Source of the DNA: Saccoglossus kowalevskii
Taxonomy: Eukaryota; Hemichordata; Enteropneusta; Harrimaniidae
Assembly (NCBI RefSeq): GCF_000003605.2
Contig: NW_003120919.1
Span: 320,376 to 357,466 of the forward strand
Reading direction: 5' to 3'
Length of the DNA stretch: 37,091 nucleotides
The notes under the pieces are model-generated. The model was not told the origin of the DNA. It made no database searches and was given only the letters and a program-made list of their open reading frames with translations. Within the stretch, counting starts at the first letter, position 1. Every line of letters begins with the position of its first letter. Made by a program: the position numbers and the translations under genes. Shown piece by piece: positions 1-11,500 of this stretch.

Positions 1-633
1 TATGTTATGCTATGGGACTGCCTAAAAGTGTCACTATAGACAGGTGGTCATTGTACACAGGTTTCTCATATGTTATGGGACTGCCTAAAAGTGGTCACTA
101 TAGGCAGGTTGTCTTTATATACAGGTTGCTCATATGTTATACATTGGGACTACCTAAAAGTGGTCACTATAGACAGGTGGTCTTTGCACACAGGTTTCTC
201 GTATGTTATGCTATAGGACTGCCTAAAAGTGGTCACTATAGACAGGTGGTCATTGTACACAGGTTTATCGTATGTTATGCTATGGGGCTGCCTAAAAGTG
301 GTCACTATAGACAGGTGGTCATTGTACACAGGTTTCTCATATGTTATGCTATGGGACTGCCTAAAAGTGGTCACTATAGACAGGTGGTCATTGTACACAG
401 GTTTCTCATATGTTATGCTATGGGACTGCCTAAAAGTGGTCACTATAGACAGGTGGTCATTGTACACAGGTTTCTCATATGTTATGCTATGGGACTGCCT
501 AAAAGTGGTCACTATAGGCAGGTGGTCACTATAGGCAGGTGGTCTTTATATACAGGTTGCTCATATGTTATACAATGGGACTGTGTAAAAGTGGTCACTA
601 TAGGCAGGTGATCTTTATATACAGGTGGTCACT
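1..633. repeat. 69-bp minisatellite, about nine units
   Basis: Tandem units of 69 bp run from the window edge to about 630. Each contains the core CTGCCTAAAAGTGGTCACTA, followed by CAGGTGGTC and TACACAGGTTTCTCATATG. The central units (about 270-480) are nearly identical; the outer ones diverge, and near 503-540 a short AGTGGTCACTATAGGCAGG sub-unit is duplicated. Because 69 is divisible by 3, stop-free frames run through the array on both strands; these are repeat artefacts rather than genes. If the LPCAT3-like gene continues to the left, the array lies in its last intron. It is cut by the window edge, so the full copy number is unknown. Confidence 0.93.
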
Positions 634-1920
634 AACACATGTTTGACTGTAGTTGCAACAGCGAGTAATCTTTTAAAAATTAATTGTTTAAAAAAAAGGC
701 AACAAGTCGGCAACGATACAAAGAATGCACCCCTCACGGTAGAATCATTTGTTCTTAAAATTTCACAAACTGGCATGAAATGTATAATTAGAAACATACA
801 AACACTTTGTGTTGTCCCATCATAGTCAATCGTTCTTGTAATATACCACAGTTAATTAAATAGAACTGAAAACAAATCTTGAGATGCGCCATTTTTAGTT
901 AAAAACTGAATAATCTGATGTGAAAACGTAAAATTACGCCACATCACAAAATCGCAAAAAATACAACACTCACAAACTTCTAGGATTCTAGAATACACAT
1001 CACAAAATTGACATTCCTGGTACTTGAAATCATGGACTAACAAACCCCAGAAAAAACAGTATCTTTTCACCTCATCAGTGTGTCTGATATTCAATCTGTG
1101 ATCAATCGACCTGTTTCTGATTAATCTGGACACAATGTTTGTGTTAACACCTACAGCATTTTCTAAATATTCCTTGACTAAAAACCTAATCTTTAACCTG
1201 CATGACCCAGTGTGTTCAGCAATAGTAATAAAGATAAATCAGCTTCATATACTTGTACGGTTCTCCATTTTAATACTATTCTGCCTTTGGTTTGGTCCCA
1301 ACATCACTGTAAATATAAAAATATCGATATTAGATTATTATCAGGTTGTTTAGACTGCACAAAATATAGTCAGTGTGATCATGTACTGTGAGTGAAAATA
1401 CCAAAAACAGTAAGCTTCCAGAATTTTTCTATACAAAAACAATTCAATATAACTCTCAGACATTTCTTGTGACACACAGCATGTTATTATATATTTTAGC
1501 ATCAATATCAATTATTAAATAATACTTTTAGTATAATGTCATAGCCAGAGCTTAATGCAGCGTATCAAAGCTGTATCTATGGCTGCATGATGAACCACAT
1601 CACTCTTGAATATAACTTTAATTTCCCACAAACGACAGGGCAAAAACATGACGTTCTGTTGTATATTACACATAATGGATTAAAATTGCTCACATTAAAA
1701 TACACAATACTTGCCTTTTTGGTTTTGGCTTTGTCAAAAGTGGATTCAGTACAAAAATATAAAGAGCTGGAAATAAAACCATGTAAAAGATATGCCCACA
1801 CCAGTAGACAGCACTATATGCCTAAAAAAACATAGGATAATTATTACAACCTTGCCCATGATCACTTTGTCTACCTGTTGGGTCACACTAATGTTTGCTG
1901 GCATGTATACCTCCCACAAC
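634..1920. other. AT-rich stretch with no recognised gene
   Basis: I see no coding exon, RNA gene or strong repeat here. I searched the minus strand for the missing last exon of the LPCAT3-like gene and found nothing convincing. The stretch is probably intronic or 3' flanking to that gene. Confidence 0.5.
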
Positions 1921-2290
1921 ACCTGTCTGCTGACGTCTCTATATCCCACCACCTGTCTACTAACATGAGTCTACATCCCATCCCACCATCTGTCTGCTGC
2001 CATGTCTACATCCCATCCCACTATCTGTCTGCTGCCATGTCTACATCCCATCCCACCATCTGTCTGCTGCCATGTCTACATCCCATCCCACCATCTGTCT
2101 GCTGCCATGTCTACATCCCATCCCACCATCTGTCTGCTGCCATGTTTACATCCCATCCCACCATCTGTCTGCTGCCATGTCTACATCCCACCACCTGTCT
2201 CCTGACATGTCTACATCCCACCACCTGTCTGCCAACACTTGTCTACCTTCCACCACCTACGTCTACTGACATATGTCTATATCCCTAGCA
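1921..2290. repeat. 35-bp minisatellite (CATCCCATCCCACCATCTGT family)
   Basis: The unit of about 35 bp is CATCCCATCCCACCATCTGT followed by CTGCTGCCATGTCTA. It repeats almost perfectly about five times between 1,975 and 2,180, with shorter variants (CATCCCACCACCTGTCT) on both sides. The strands are strongly asymmetric, with the plus strand pyrimidine-rich. The period is not a multiple of 3, so all three plus frames give look-alike open reading frames of His/Pro/Cys/Leu-rich repeats; these are artefacts. It starts about 90 bp beyond the donor of the tenth LPCAT3-like exon. Confidence 0.93.
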
Positions 2291-2381
2291 ACATGTCTAG
2301 ATCCCAATATCACACCAATTATGTTATGTCTGCATGCAACCCTAGTTACATGTATACCTCAATTCATAGTGGAAGACTTAC

Positions 2382-2537
2382 CTGTACTTGTCTTCGCCAT
2401 GTTAGAAGATTAAATGCAAGAAGTGGATACCCCATGAATGTCAATTGCCATAGTTTGCACACTAAATAAGTTGGAACCTTTGTGATAGGGTTGTCCATCA
2501 GCTTGATAAGACCAGTTTTATTAGCAACCTCAACCAT
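2382..2537 (-). CDS. LPCAT3: LPCAT3-like exon 10 (last coding exon seen)
   Basis: Encodes residues 382-433, including KLWQLTFMGYPLLAFNLLTW, matching the IHWLFMGYSMTAFCLFTW segment near the C-terminus of LPCAT3. Acceptor ttttcag, donor CAG|GTAAGT (phase 0). A further exon of about 40 codons is expected but was not found between here and position 1. Confidence 0.93.
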
Positions 2538-5500
2538 CTGAAAAGAAATAAAAATATATACACTTTCTGAATCCGTTGGATTTTACATTGCTAACTGCAT
2601 AGTACAGTTTTGTCAGATTTTTAACAACACTAGTTGTAGTTAAACTGAAACTTAGATAATTGCATAAAAAGATCTGGATCATATATACATGTATTTAAAC
2701 ACATGTAGAACTAGAGCAGACGGCCATGTACTAGCGTGAACAGTGAGAACAGGTTAGTATTCCTTTGCTGTAACACATACACTACAGGTAAACAAAGTCA
2801 AAACAATTAAACCAGTAAACAAGATGCTTCGAGCTAGTCTTTGGTAGAGCTATTGTGTTCAGTTGAAAACAGACCCCCCACCCCCACCCCACCTTCACAA
2901 ATATTGTTAACGGCAGCTATAGATTTGATATACTGTGGTTCAATGCATGTACTTTTCATGACCAGTCTCCTTCGCCCTAATTGTTCTGCACTTTTTTTTT
3001 ATATATTCTACAATATCTCTGGAAAAGAACCATAATTTTGAAGCCAACAGATAAAATTTGTGTCAATTTTTTAGGCCAGAAGTGACTTTTTGAGGGGTCT
3101 GAGGGGTGAAAAAAACAGTGTTAAAGTGACTCACAAACCTAAAAGTACAAATAAATATTCAAAAGTTGTGAAAATTAAAACTTTCCGAAACGCAACGGAA
3201 TTTCCGAAAGTAATTCAGAAGCTGTTTCAAACAATTTAGCTATATTTATGTTCCAATCTTCTGAAGGAAGATGCGGGACTATTTTGAGAATTTGTGATGA
3301 AAAGAGGGAACTGGTGGTGAAAAGGTTAATATGCATGTAGTAAAAGAGCGGCTTACCTTGTCTTCAACATTAGTAATAACAAACTCCATCATAAATGTCA
3401 TATAATAGCCAGAAGATAGACCATGCCATAGTGCAAGGAAAAACAGAGTACATGCCTGAGAGATTTTTCTATTACCAAGGAATTTTAATCTTTTATATAC
3501 ATATCTGTGAAAAAAAAAAAATCACATGAAGGAAATTCACAATGAATCTAAAAGACCAAGAACCAATTAGAACACAGCTTGGTTCTACCCACAATTTATA
3601 TCATCCTCTGAATATTTATGATCACCATGATTGCATTTTTAATCCAATATCATCAAAATTGGAGTACAATCCTGTGGCATTGACTTCGCTGAAAAACAGC
3701 ATTATGCATTTATTATGCTTAGACTGTCGACAGTTCTCGGGCCTAAAGAGTCACTTATTTTCAAACGCTGTAGACGTTTTAACGAAATGCCGAATGCATT
3801 TCAAACGCCCTCATGGAAATTGCCCGGTGACGTTCCTGCTGAGACTTGTCACTCAAATGAAGTCTAAGTGAATCGATAAACAATTATAAGAGGTATAACA
3901 AGTATTGAAAGAGTATATCACATATGTAAAGTTGTCTATGACAGATGACAATCAGAATAGCTAAAAACTTTACAGTAAAAAACAAAAACATTTTGCCATA
4001 TTTTATATAAATATGGGAAAAAAAAGGTCAAATTAAATTCATTTTTAGTTGCATTCTCAATACAACAATGTATTTATGTTCGTCTTCTGTAAATCAGTGT
4101 ACTGTAATCAGCTTCACTTTCACAATTTTATGGCATTCCGATGTAAAAAATTGACAAAGGTCACCATGCCCCTAGAGAAATTTTAGTGCTGTTAAAAAAA
4201 AATTTCAATCGGTTTAAAGTAAGAATCCTATCAACATCCCATCCAGCAAATGTAAAATACTTACCGTAAAACCCATTGATTTGTGTTAGTATTGAATGTT
4301 TTCACAATCGATCTGAAACTTGGATTAAATAGAAACCTAAACATTTTTATATTCTCGCATGCATCCCACAATGCATTGCCATCCTTGTCTCTGCCATTGT
4401 ATGCTAGGCCACTTAAGATACACGTGCCTTCCTGAAAAAAAAAAAAAAGTTAAAATTATTTTCGGTGTCAGGTAGCAAAGTTCTAGCTTGTTTTATAGCA
4501 ATTGCTGTGGTTGTCACAGGTTTAAACATATGACTGAATGAATGTTTTGTATAAAACAAGCAACCTCTCGGCTGAAATAGCTCCGCTGTTAGCAATGCAC
4601 ATTTCAATTAAAGAACAGAAGATATTACAAAATGAACAATATGTATAGTATCAAAGCAATCAGACTTGCTGTTTTCAACAAGTCAAAAATATCACTTTTT
4701 ACCAAAAATGCCAAAAATATTCATCAAAATTAGAGAATTTTAAAGATATCATCACGAAATGTACAAATGTAAGAGAGGTCTGTCCAAGGTACATATACAC
4801 ATCAAGTATCAAAGCATTCAAGCTTGTAGTTTTCAAGAAGAAGTTAAAAAAGTAAAAAGTTGACACGGCCGACACCGGACAATCACTCATATGATAAGCT
4901 CCACTTGACAAAGTCGACAGCGGAGCTAATAAATAAACTACTCACAGCAAAACACCATATTAACATGTATTTAAATAGTGTCATGTTACTCCATGCAGCC
5001 AATACCAGAAGACGTTTGTAAAATTCTAATTCCTGAAGAAGAAAAAAGTGAATTTGTCAATATCATGATTTTATGTACTGTTGGCACAATAAATAAATTG
5101 ACTACCCACATGCATGTCATAGATGATACATAGAAACTGATTACAGTTATAAAAAGTCATGCATGGCACAGTCCCCGATAGTTATCAAACTTAAGGTATA
5201 TAATTTTGTTTACAGTAATATAGTTCAAACATAAGCATGTCAGAGATGTGGATGATGATGATGCTTGATTATGGTGATTTTTTAAAAATGATTGACATTC
5301 AGTCATCTTGCATCTGATCGTCTAGTACTAGTACTTGTCCATATTGAGAGATATTGCTGTGGAACACCATTAGGTAAAACAAAATAGCCACTAGTCGTCC
5401 ATTTTGAATACATCTGTATATCTATAACATGATGTACATGTAGAATGAATATACCGGTAACAATTTTAACATAATCAGTCATATCATGTCAGAGATACGG

Positions 5501-8500
5501 CTCTGGAAACACAGTCATTAAAACAAAATGGCCACCAGTCAGCCATTTTAAATCAGATTTGAAAAAATAAAATGACGCGCATCAGGGACTCATAATGTTT
5601 TTTAAGCACAAAAGTGGCCGCCGCTTGGCCATTTTGAATCAGATAGTCAAACAAATAAATCTGTACAGCTATGACATAATCAGTCAAAGCATGGCAGAGA
5701 TATGGTACTAAAACTGCATTTAAATTTGATTTGAAAAACAAAATGACGCGCATCAAGGTACAATAACGTCCAATGTATGCACCAAGTTTGAACAAAATCC
5801 ATCCATAAATGCTTGATTTTAATGATTTTTCAGCACAAAAATGGCTGTCATTCAGCCATCTTGAATCAAATCGTGAAACAAATTTATGTGCATATGTATA
5901 ATAATATGTATGATGTATGTGCAAAGTTTGAAAGTAATCAGTCCAGGCATGTCTAAGATATAGATCCAAGCACACCGACACACGGATGCACAGAGGTCAA
6001 GCCATAAGTCGCCGTTTTCAGACTGCGTCCGAACAGGGACTAATAAAAAGAGATGAAGCACTATATTTTTACATGTTGATACTTTAAGGGCTTTGAGAGA
6101 AAAAAAAACAAAATTTAAAACAGTAGCATACTTAAAACTCAAGATAGTTTTATAGAACAGTGATATGTTGCATGCCTATCTGAATCATTCAGAATTTGGG
6201 AAGAGGTACACTGGGAAACAGAATCCCTGAATCTGAATCAAGTCGCATTAGGGCAGTCAGATCCTATCGATAATTCCCTCAGTTTAACATGATGTGTGGT
6301 TGGGAATTGTGAAGTGACTTGTACATTTAAAGTTATGCAACCTTGTTATTTAAAGGGTTGTAGTCGTCACGCAGTGCAGGTTTGAATTTCATGTAAATAT
6401 ATTTTACATGCGTGATATACTTTGTTATGAGTCCCATACGGAACAGGACGCAGCGTGACGACCACCACATTTTAAGAATTAAAACTGAATTCTATGCTCC
6501 ATAAACCTAAGTCACAAATAATGGTAGACTACTAAGTTATGCAGAGTGCCCTTCCCAATCCGCTCAAGAATGGCCTGGTTGATTGCTATGGAGATGACAC
6601 TAAATTCTGTGTCATCATTGATTGGCTGTCTCCATGACTTTATTGTATTGTAAAGGGTTAATTATTCACTGAGTTTTAATTTTGCTCATTTCGCTGACTG
6701 GAAAATGCGCTAAATTAAAACCCAGTGAATATGTAAAATTGAACATAGAACACATTATGATAAAAATGATAAAATTGTGAATTTAAAACCCACTGAATAT
6801 GCCTGAAATGTTAAATCAGTAAAATTTAAACCCAGTAAAAATTAGTCATTTTACAGTAACTTACACAGGAATTCCCATGTTAATAGATAGAATTGAGTCT
6901 CAACTATTCTATAAACAGCTGAAGTTAGTAGTCTGCCATTCTGTGACCTAAGTCAACTGATGTACACACTTATTAAATCATTGTCAAATAATACTTACAG
7001 CAAAATCATTTGTAAGAAAATAACTTTCAGGAATCCAGGGAACTATGACAGTGTTGAGAATACTAAGAACTGTACCAAGAGCAAGTTTCTTCATCGCTGC
7101 GGCAACACAATTTGGTCTTTCACCTTTAGCACCATCTGTGAGCACACCATTACACATATCAAAATATCTCCGCATTGGAAACTGAAAATAATAATGATTC
7201 AATTTTCCATGATAGAGACATTTGTAATTAAAAGGGCTTTCAGGTCAAAAAAACTTTTTTCCAGATTTTTCAAAATATTTGAGATAGACCTTCAGCCAAT
7301 GAAAAATTGTAACAGCAGAATTATAGAAAAATGCCTAAACTTGTGGAAATAATTTAATGAGAAATAACAGCCCGAAATGGCACTGAGGTAAACAAAAAAA
7401 AGTGTTTGAATTTCACATAAACGTGACGCACATTTTTCAAATATGTCTATAACACTTTTGAACAATTCTGTATGTCAATTTACGAATGGAAGAATTCACT
7501 TGTTTTTCATGATGAAAGGTATTAACAAATGAAATTAAAAAGCACAATCTAAAGAAAAACTGAAAATATGGCCATTGAACTTTCAGACTTCCTGAAAATC
7601 ATTGAAAGTCACAGTCCCCGTTATTTAATTATAAAATACTCATGTTAAAATAATACATGGTACAACAGGTGAATTATATGTACTCTATGTGGGTACAACT
7701 CATCATAAAGTGATTTCCCTTCACTAGAGTGTTGTACTGATAACTGAAAACTTCCACACACAAGTGCAACAAAACTATGTCTCATACATGCTCAAGAAAC
7801 TGCATTCATAAATCTGAGTAAACCTTGATGTGACTTTAATAACAACTTGACTTCTTTGTTAATTCAGGTCTTTGTATATTACCGGGATCTGGGTTTGTTT
7901 CATTATCACCTCTATAATTCCCATCGGAAATGTAGCCCTGACACCCCTCAACATTTTTTTCCACTGAGATTGAGGTCATGACCAGGTCATGACATCACTA
8001 AAAACCTGAGCATTACAATCTAAGCTTATTATTTATTCTGAGCATGCTCAGTTGCTCTGTCAGTGCAGTAGGGTGAGGTAATTTTGAATGAAATACAAAT
8101 ACAAAAATTAATATTTCTTGACTTATCATCATAGACACTATGCGTCATATTGGTACATGTATAGAGGGCAGCATATCTAATCTCAAAACAGATTACCTGT
8201 GGTCCTGAGAAGAATCCTCCGAAATAATACGTATAGCCTGCTATTTCCAGTAATGATGGCTTTTTAACTAACATAGTCATTTTCTGATCATTAGAGATTT
8301 CTTCCTACAAGAAAGCACAAATTTCAAGATCAAGACAAAGCATACACATGTAAATACATACATACATATCAAAAATTAAACACCAAATATATCAAAATAT
8401 TATTAGCACTTGTACACTATTTAGTCAACTGCAGTAAATAACTCCAAAAATATCGGTTGTCTGCTAACCACAAAAAAAAAAAAATAGTGAACATAGGAAA

Positions 8501-11500
8501 ACCTAGTGTGGCCATTATATTCTACCGTACACTAAGTAGGAATTGAAACTGAGTGGTAGGGCAAGTAATTAAATCTCTATTGTAATAATAATAATTATTA
8601 TAAAACAAACATTGTGCAGCTGAGAATGGAATTAGATAAAATAGAAAAAGAAATAACTATTCACTGGTTAGATGGTAGTTCTGGGTACATTCGGTAATAA
8701 TTATGCAGGAATATTAACTATGATTCATTGAAATCTAGATACAAGAGTTACATGTATGTACGTAATCAACCTTTCTCACAAGTCACGCTCTAGCTTCAAT
8801 TTACTACTGTCATGACATTAATTATTAGGTGAAACTACAGTAAGACTATTCAAAAGTGTTTATTATATTTAGATCTGTATTGTTTTCCGTCAATAACAAT
8901 GTCCCATCTAGACTGTTACCCAGTCATCTGTCTACCTGCCATTTTAGACAGACACAACATTTAATTTGACAGGCTGAATTTCTATGAACCTGCCAACTTT
9001 TATTGACAATTTCTATTTATGACAAAATAGCAATAAATACTGGTAGACTAAGTCTGTGGCGACAGGCCAGCAAATATTATATTGCATTTCAATATAGATT
9101 TTAGACATGCACTTCATTTTTTGGCTATAACTAATTCTGAAAAATCCATCAATGTTCACAAAAAGTTGTTTATTATTGATGTAGATACTAGTTTCCATTT
9201 ACATGTAATTCTTAATTGAGAATGAATATACAGGGCACAAAATTAACAAAATGTTTTGGAAACCTGATGACAAATAAATGTCACATTGCTCAATTTGTGT
9301 AGGATACCCATAACTTTCAACACACATTGGTTCATTTTAAAATAAGAACAATTTTTTTTGTAAATTTTCAGTTGACCATTTGGGATACTAGGTTTGAAAA
9401 ATGGTAGACCTAAGAAAAGAATTGGCGGTCAATGTGCCTCAAGCGACTGCTGATTTTAAGTTTTAATATACATGTATTAACCTTTTCACAACCAGACTTT
9501 CTCGTCCAAATTTTTCTGCTTTTTTTCCCTTACATTCTTCAATATTCCTGGGAATCAACCCCTAATTTTGGAGCGAATAGAAAAAATTAAATTTTCAGTT
9601 TTTACTTGAAAAAATTGGCTATTTTTGTCCCAAACTTTTGAAGGAGAGTGCAGACTATAAACAGCATTTTTTGAGAATTTGTGGTGAAAAAAGGGAACTG
9701 GTGGTGAAAAGGTTAATGTGGTTTGATAAAATTCCTCCAACTCATTACTGAAAACAAAAAATTGCAGAATTTTGGTGATAAATTTGTGTGAACTTCTATG
9801 TATAGTACCAATGAAATGATACTATCTACATGTATATCTTAAATAACCAACAGTACCATTAAACAAACAGATTTATCACTTGAAAAGACATTTTTACATC
9901 ACAGAAATGAGTTGTCACTAGAGGAAAAGGCTAGAGTGGCAAATGATACTTACAGGAGGTCTACTGCCATCATATACGTCAAAATTTAAACCTATAAGTC
10001 TGAGTGTTAAGATACAGTGTGGCATGGTCCATGTGATATCGTATGTATCAGTAGCCGTATATATATATCCAGTTACCAGATAACCCTGTAAACAACGACT
10101 TAAGTTTAATAATCATATTTCTACTAAATTTATCGTCATTTCCTTCAAATTTCAAAATTGGAGTTTACTAGCTTGTTTCCTTGGCAATTAGTCCAAGTTT
10201 CCTATCAAAGAGTTTGCCACTGTGGAAATCTGCCTCAGTTGGATCATTTGTCTTTTATGGTTGTGTGCATCAAAGTCGACTCTGCCCGAACATGATCCAA
10301 GATTGCATGACAGTTTTGATGCATTAACAAAAATCTGACAGAAACTGACAGTCGTTACAATGAAAATTCAAACAAAAATGTTGTTTTAGATAGTCTACAG
10401 ATTACAAGGGTAGCACCCACTACAGAACAGAAAAGAAAAGATGTTCGACAATGAATAGTAGTACCTAATAGTTTACATACTAGGTAAAGCCCAGTAGACA
10501 GTCTACAAGGGTAAACATGATCTACAAGTTTCGCACAATGTATAATAAGGTATGATATAATGTTACATTTTAATTACTGTAAAATCTGTATTAGAAGCCG
10601 CGGCTTCTATTAAAATGGTACAATGCAATAGAGGGGATGCGGCTTCTATTAGAGCATCTACACATATGAGAAACAATGAATTTTTGGTTCTCAAATGTTT
10701 AAAAAGAATAGATGCGACTTATATTTGGGATGCGGCTTCTAATACAGATTTTACGGTACTATTTAAAGAGGGTAGATGCTGTACTAAAAAGTGCTATGTA
10801 GTCCAGGAGTTACATGTTAAACCTAAACATTAAATATTCTATAGATTTAGGTATTAAACTAAAAAAATTGAATTGGAAAATAAAAAATAAAATATCTCTG
10901 CATGAAGTATTATATATATATAGCATATATAGCATGGTATGCATACAAGCATTTCTGAGACAGACTATCCAGGGAAACATACGTACCATATTAAAGATGA
11001 ACGATATAATAATTGAGATGTCTGTTCCACCAGCAAAGTATATCAATAAATAATTGATAAATACAGATGATGCAGAGTGTAGGCTTTCAGCACCTGTATA
11101 TAAAACATTAGATACAATTATTAGAATGTGACAGTATAGAGATATAACCTGAACACCGACTATTGTCAGATGGGTTCCTTTCCTCTACCCTAGTCTGGAT
11201 CTACTGCCAAGATTTCGTCTCAACGGTCATTGGGTAAGCCTGACTTTCATTGGATGATATAGTAAACTGCTAATCTACATATATGCTAATTTGCTGAACA
11301 ATTAATGACAGTTATGTTTTGCCTACACAATATATCAGCTGCTAGTTGCCATGGTGATAAAAAGAAATCAAATTTCACCCTATAATTGCACTTACTGGTT
11401 ACACCAAAATTGAACTTGGTTGATATTTCAAAGTGATTGATAAGATTCTAAAATTTTAAGATTATCAGATAATATTTGTTTAAGTAATTGTAACAAAATT

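Noticed and set aside
12-611. 199-codon open frame on plus (and 120 codons on minus)
   Set aside because: Produced by a 69-bp tandem repeat whose length is a multiple of 3. No domain, and frames on both strands are equally open.
1746-1952. Minus-strand open frame considered as the last LPCAT3-like exon (possible acceptor ccaacag near 1878)
   Set aside because: Phase fits, but the translation lacks the conserved YKSIYFxGH-type block and ends without a lysine-rich tail. The pyrimidine tract is poor.
1878-2288. 136-codon His/Pro/Cys-rich frame
   Set aside because: It follows the 35-bp minisatellite; all three frames give similar repeats.
1-2290. Tandem arrays considered as a CRISPR array
   Set aside because: Units are contiguous with no unique spacers, and the window is clearly eukaryotic.
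3542-3871. 109-codon plus-strand frame
   Set aside because: It lies wholly in an LPCAT3-like intron on the opposite strand, with no recognised domain and no splice or promoter support.
5553-6142. Overlapping minus-strand frames of 142 and 96 codons
   Set aside because: They lie in an internally repetitive degenerate element; the repeated peptide pieces mirror DNA repeats.
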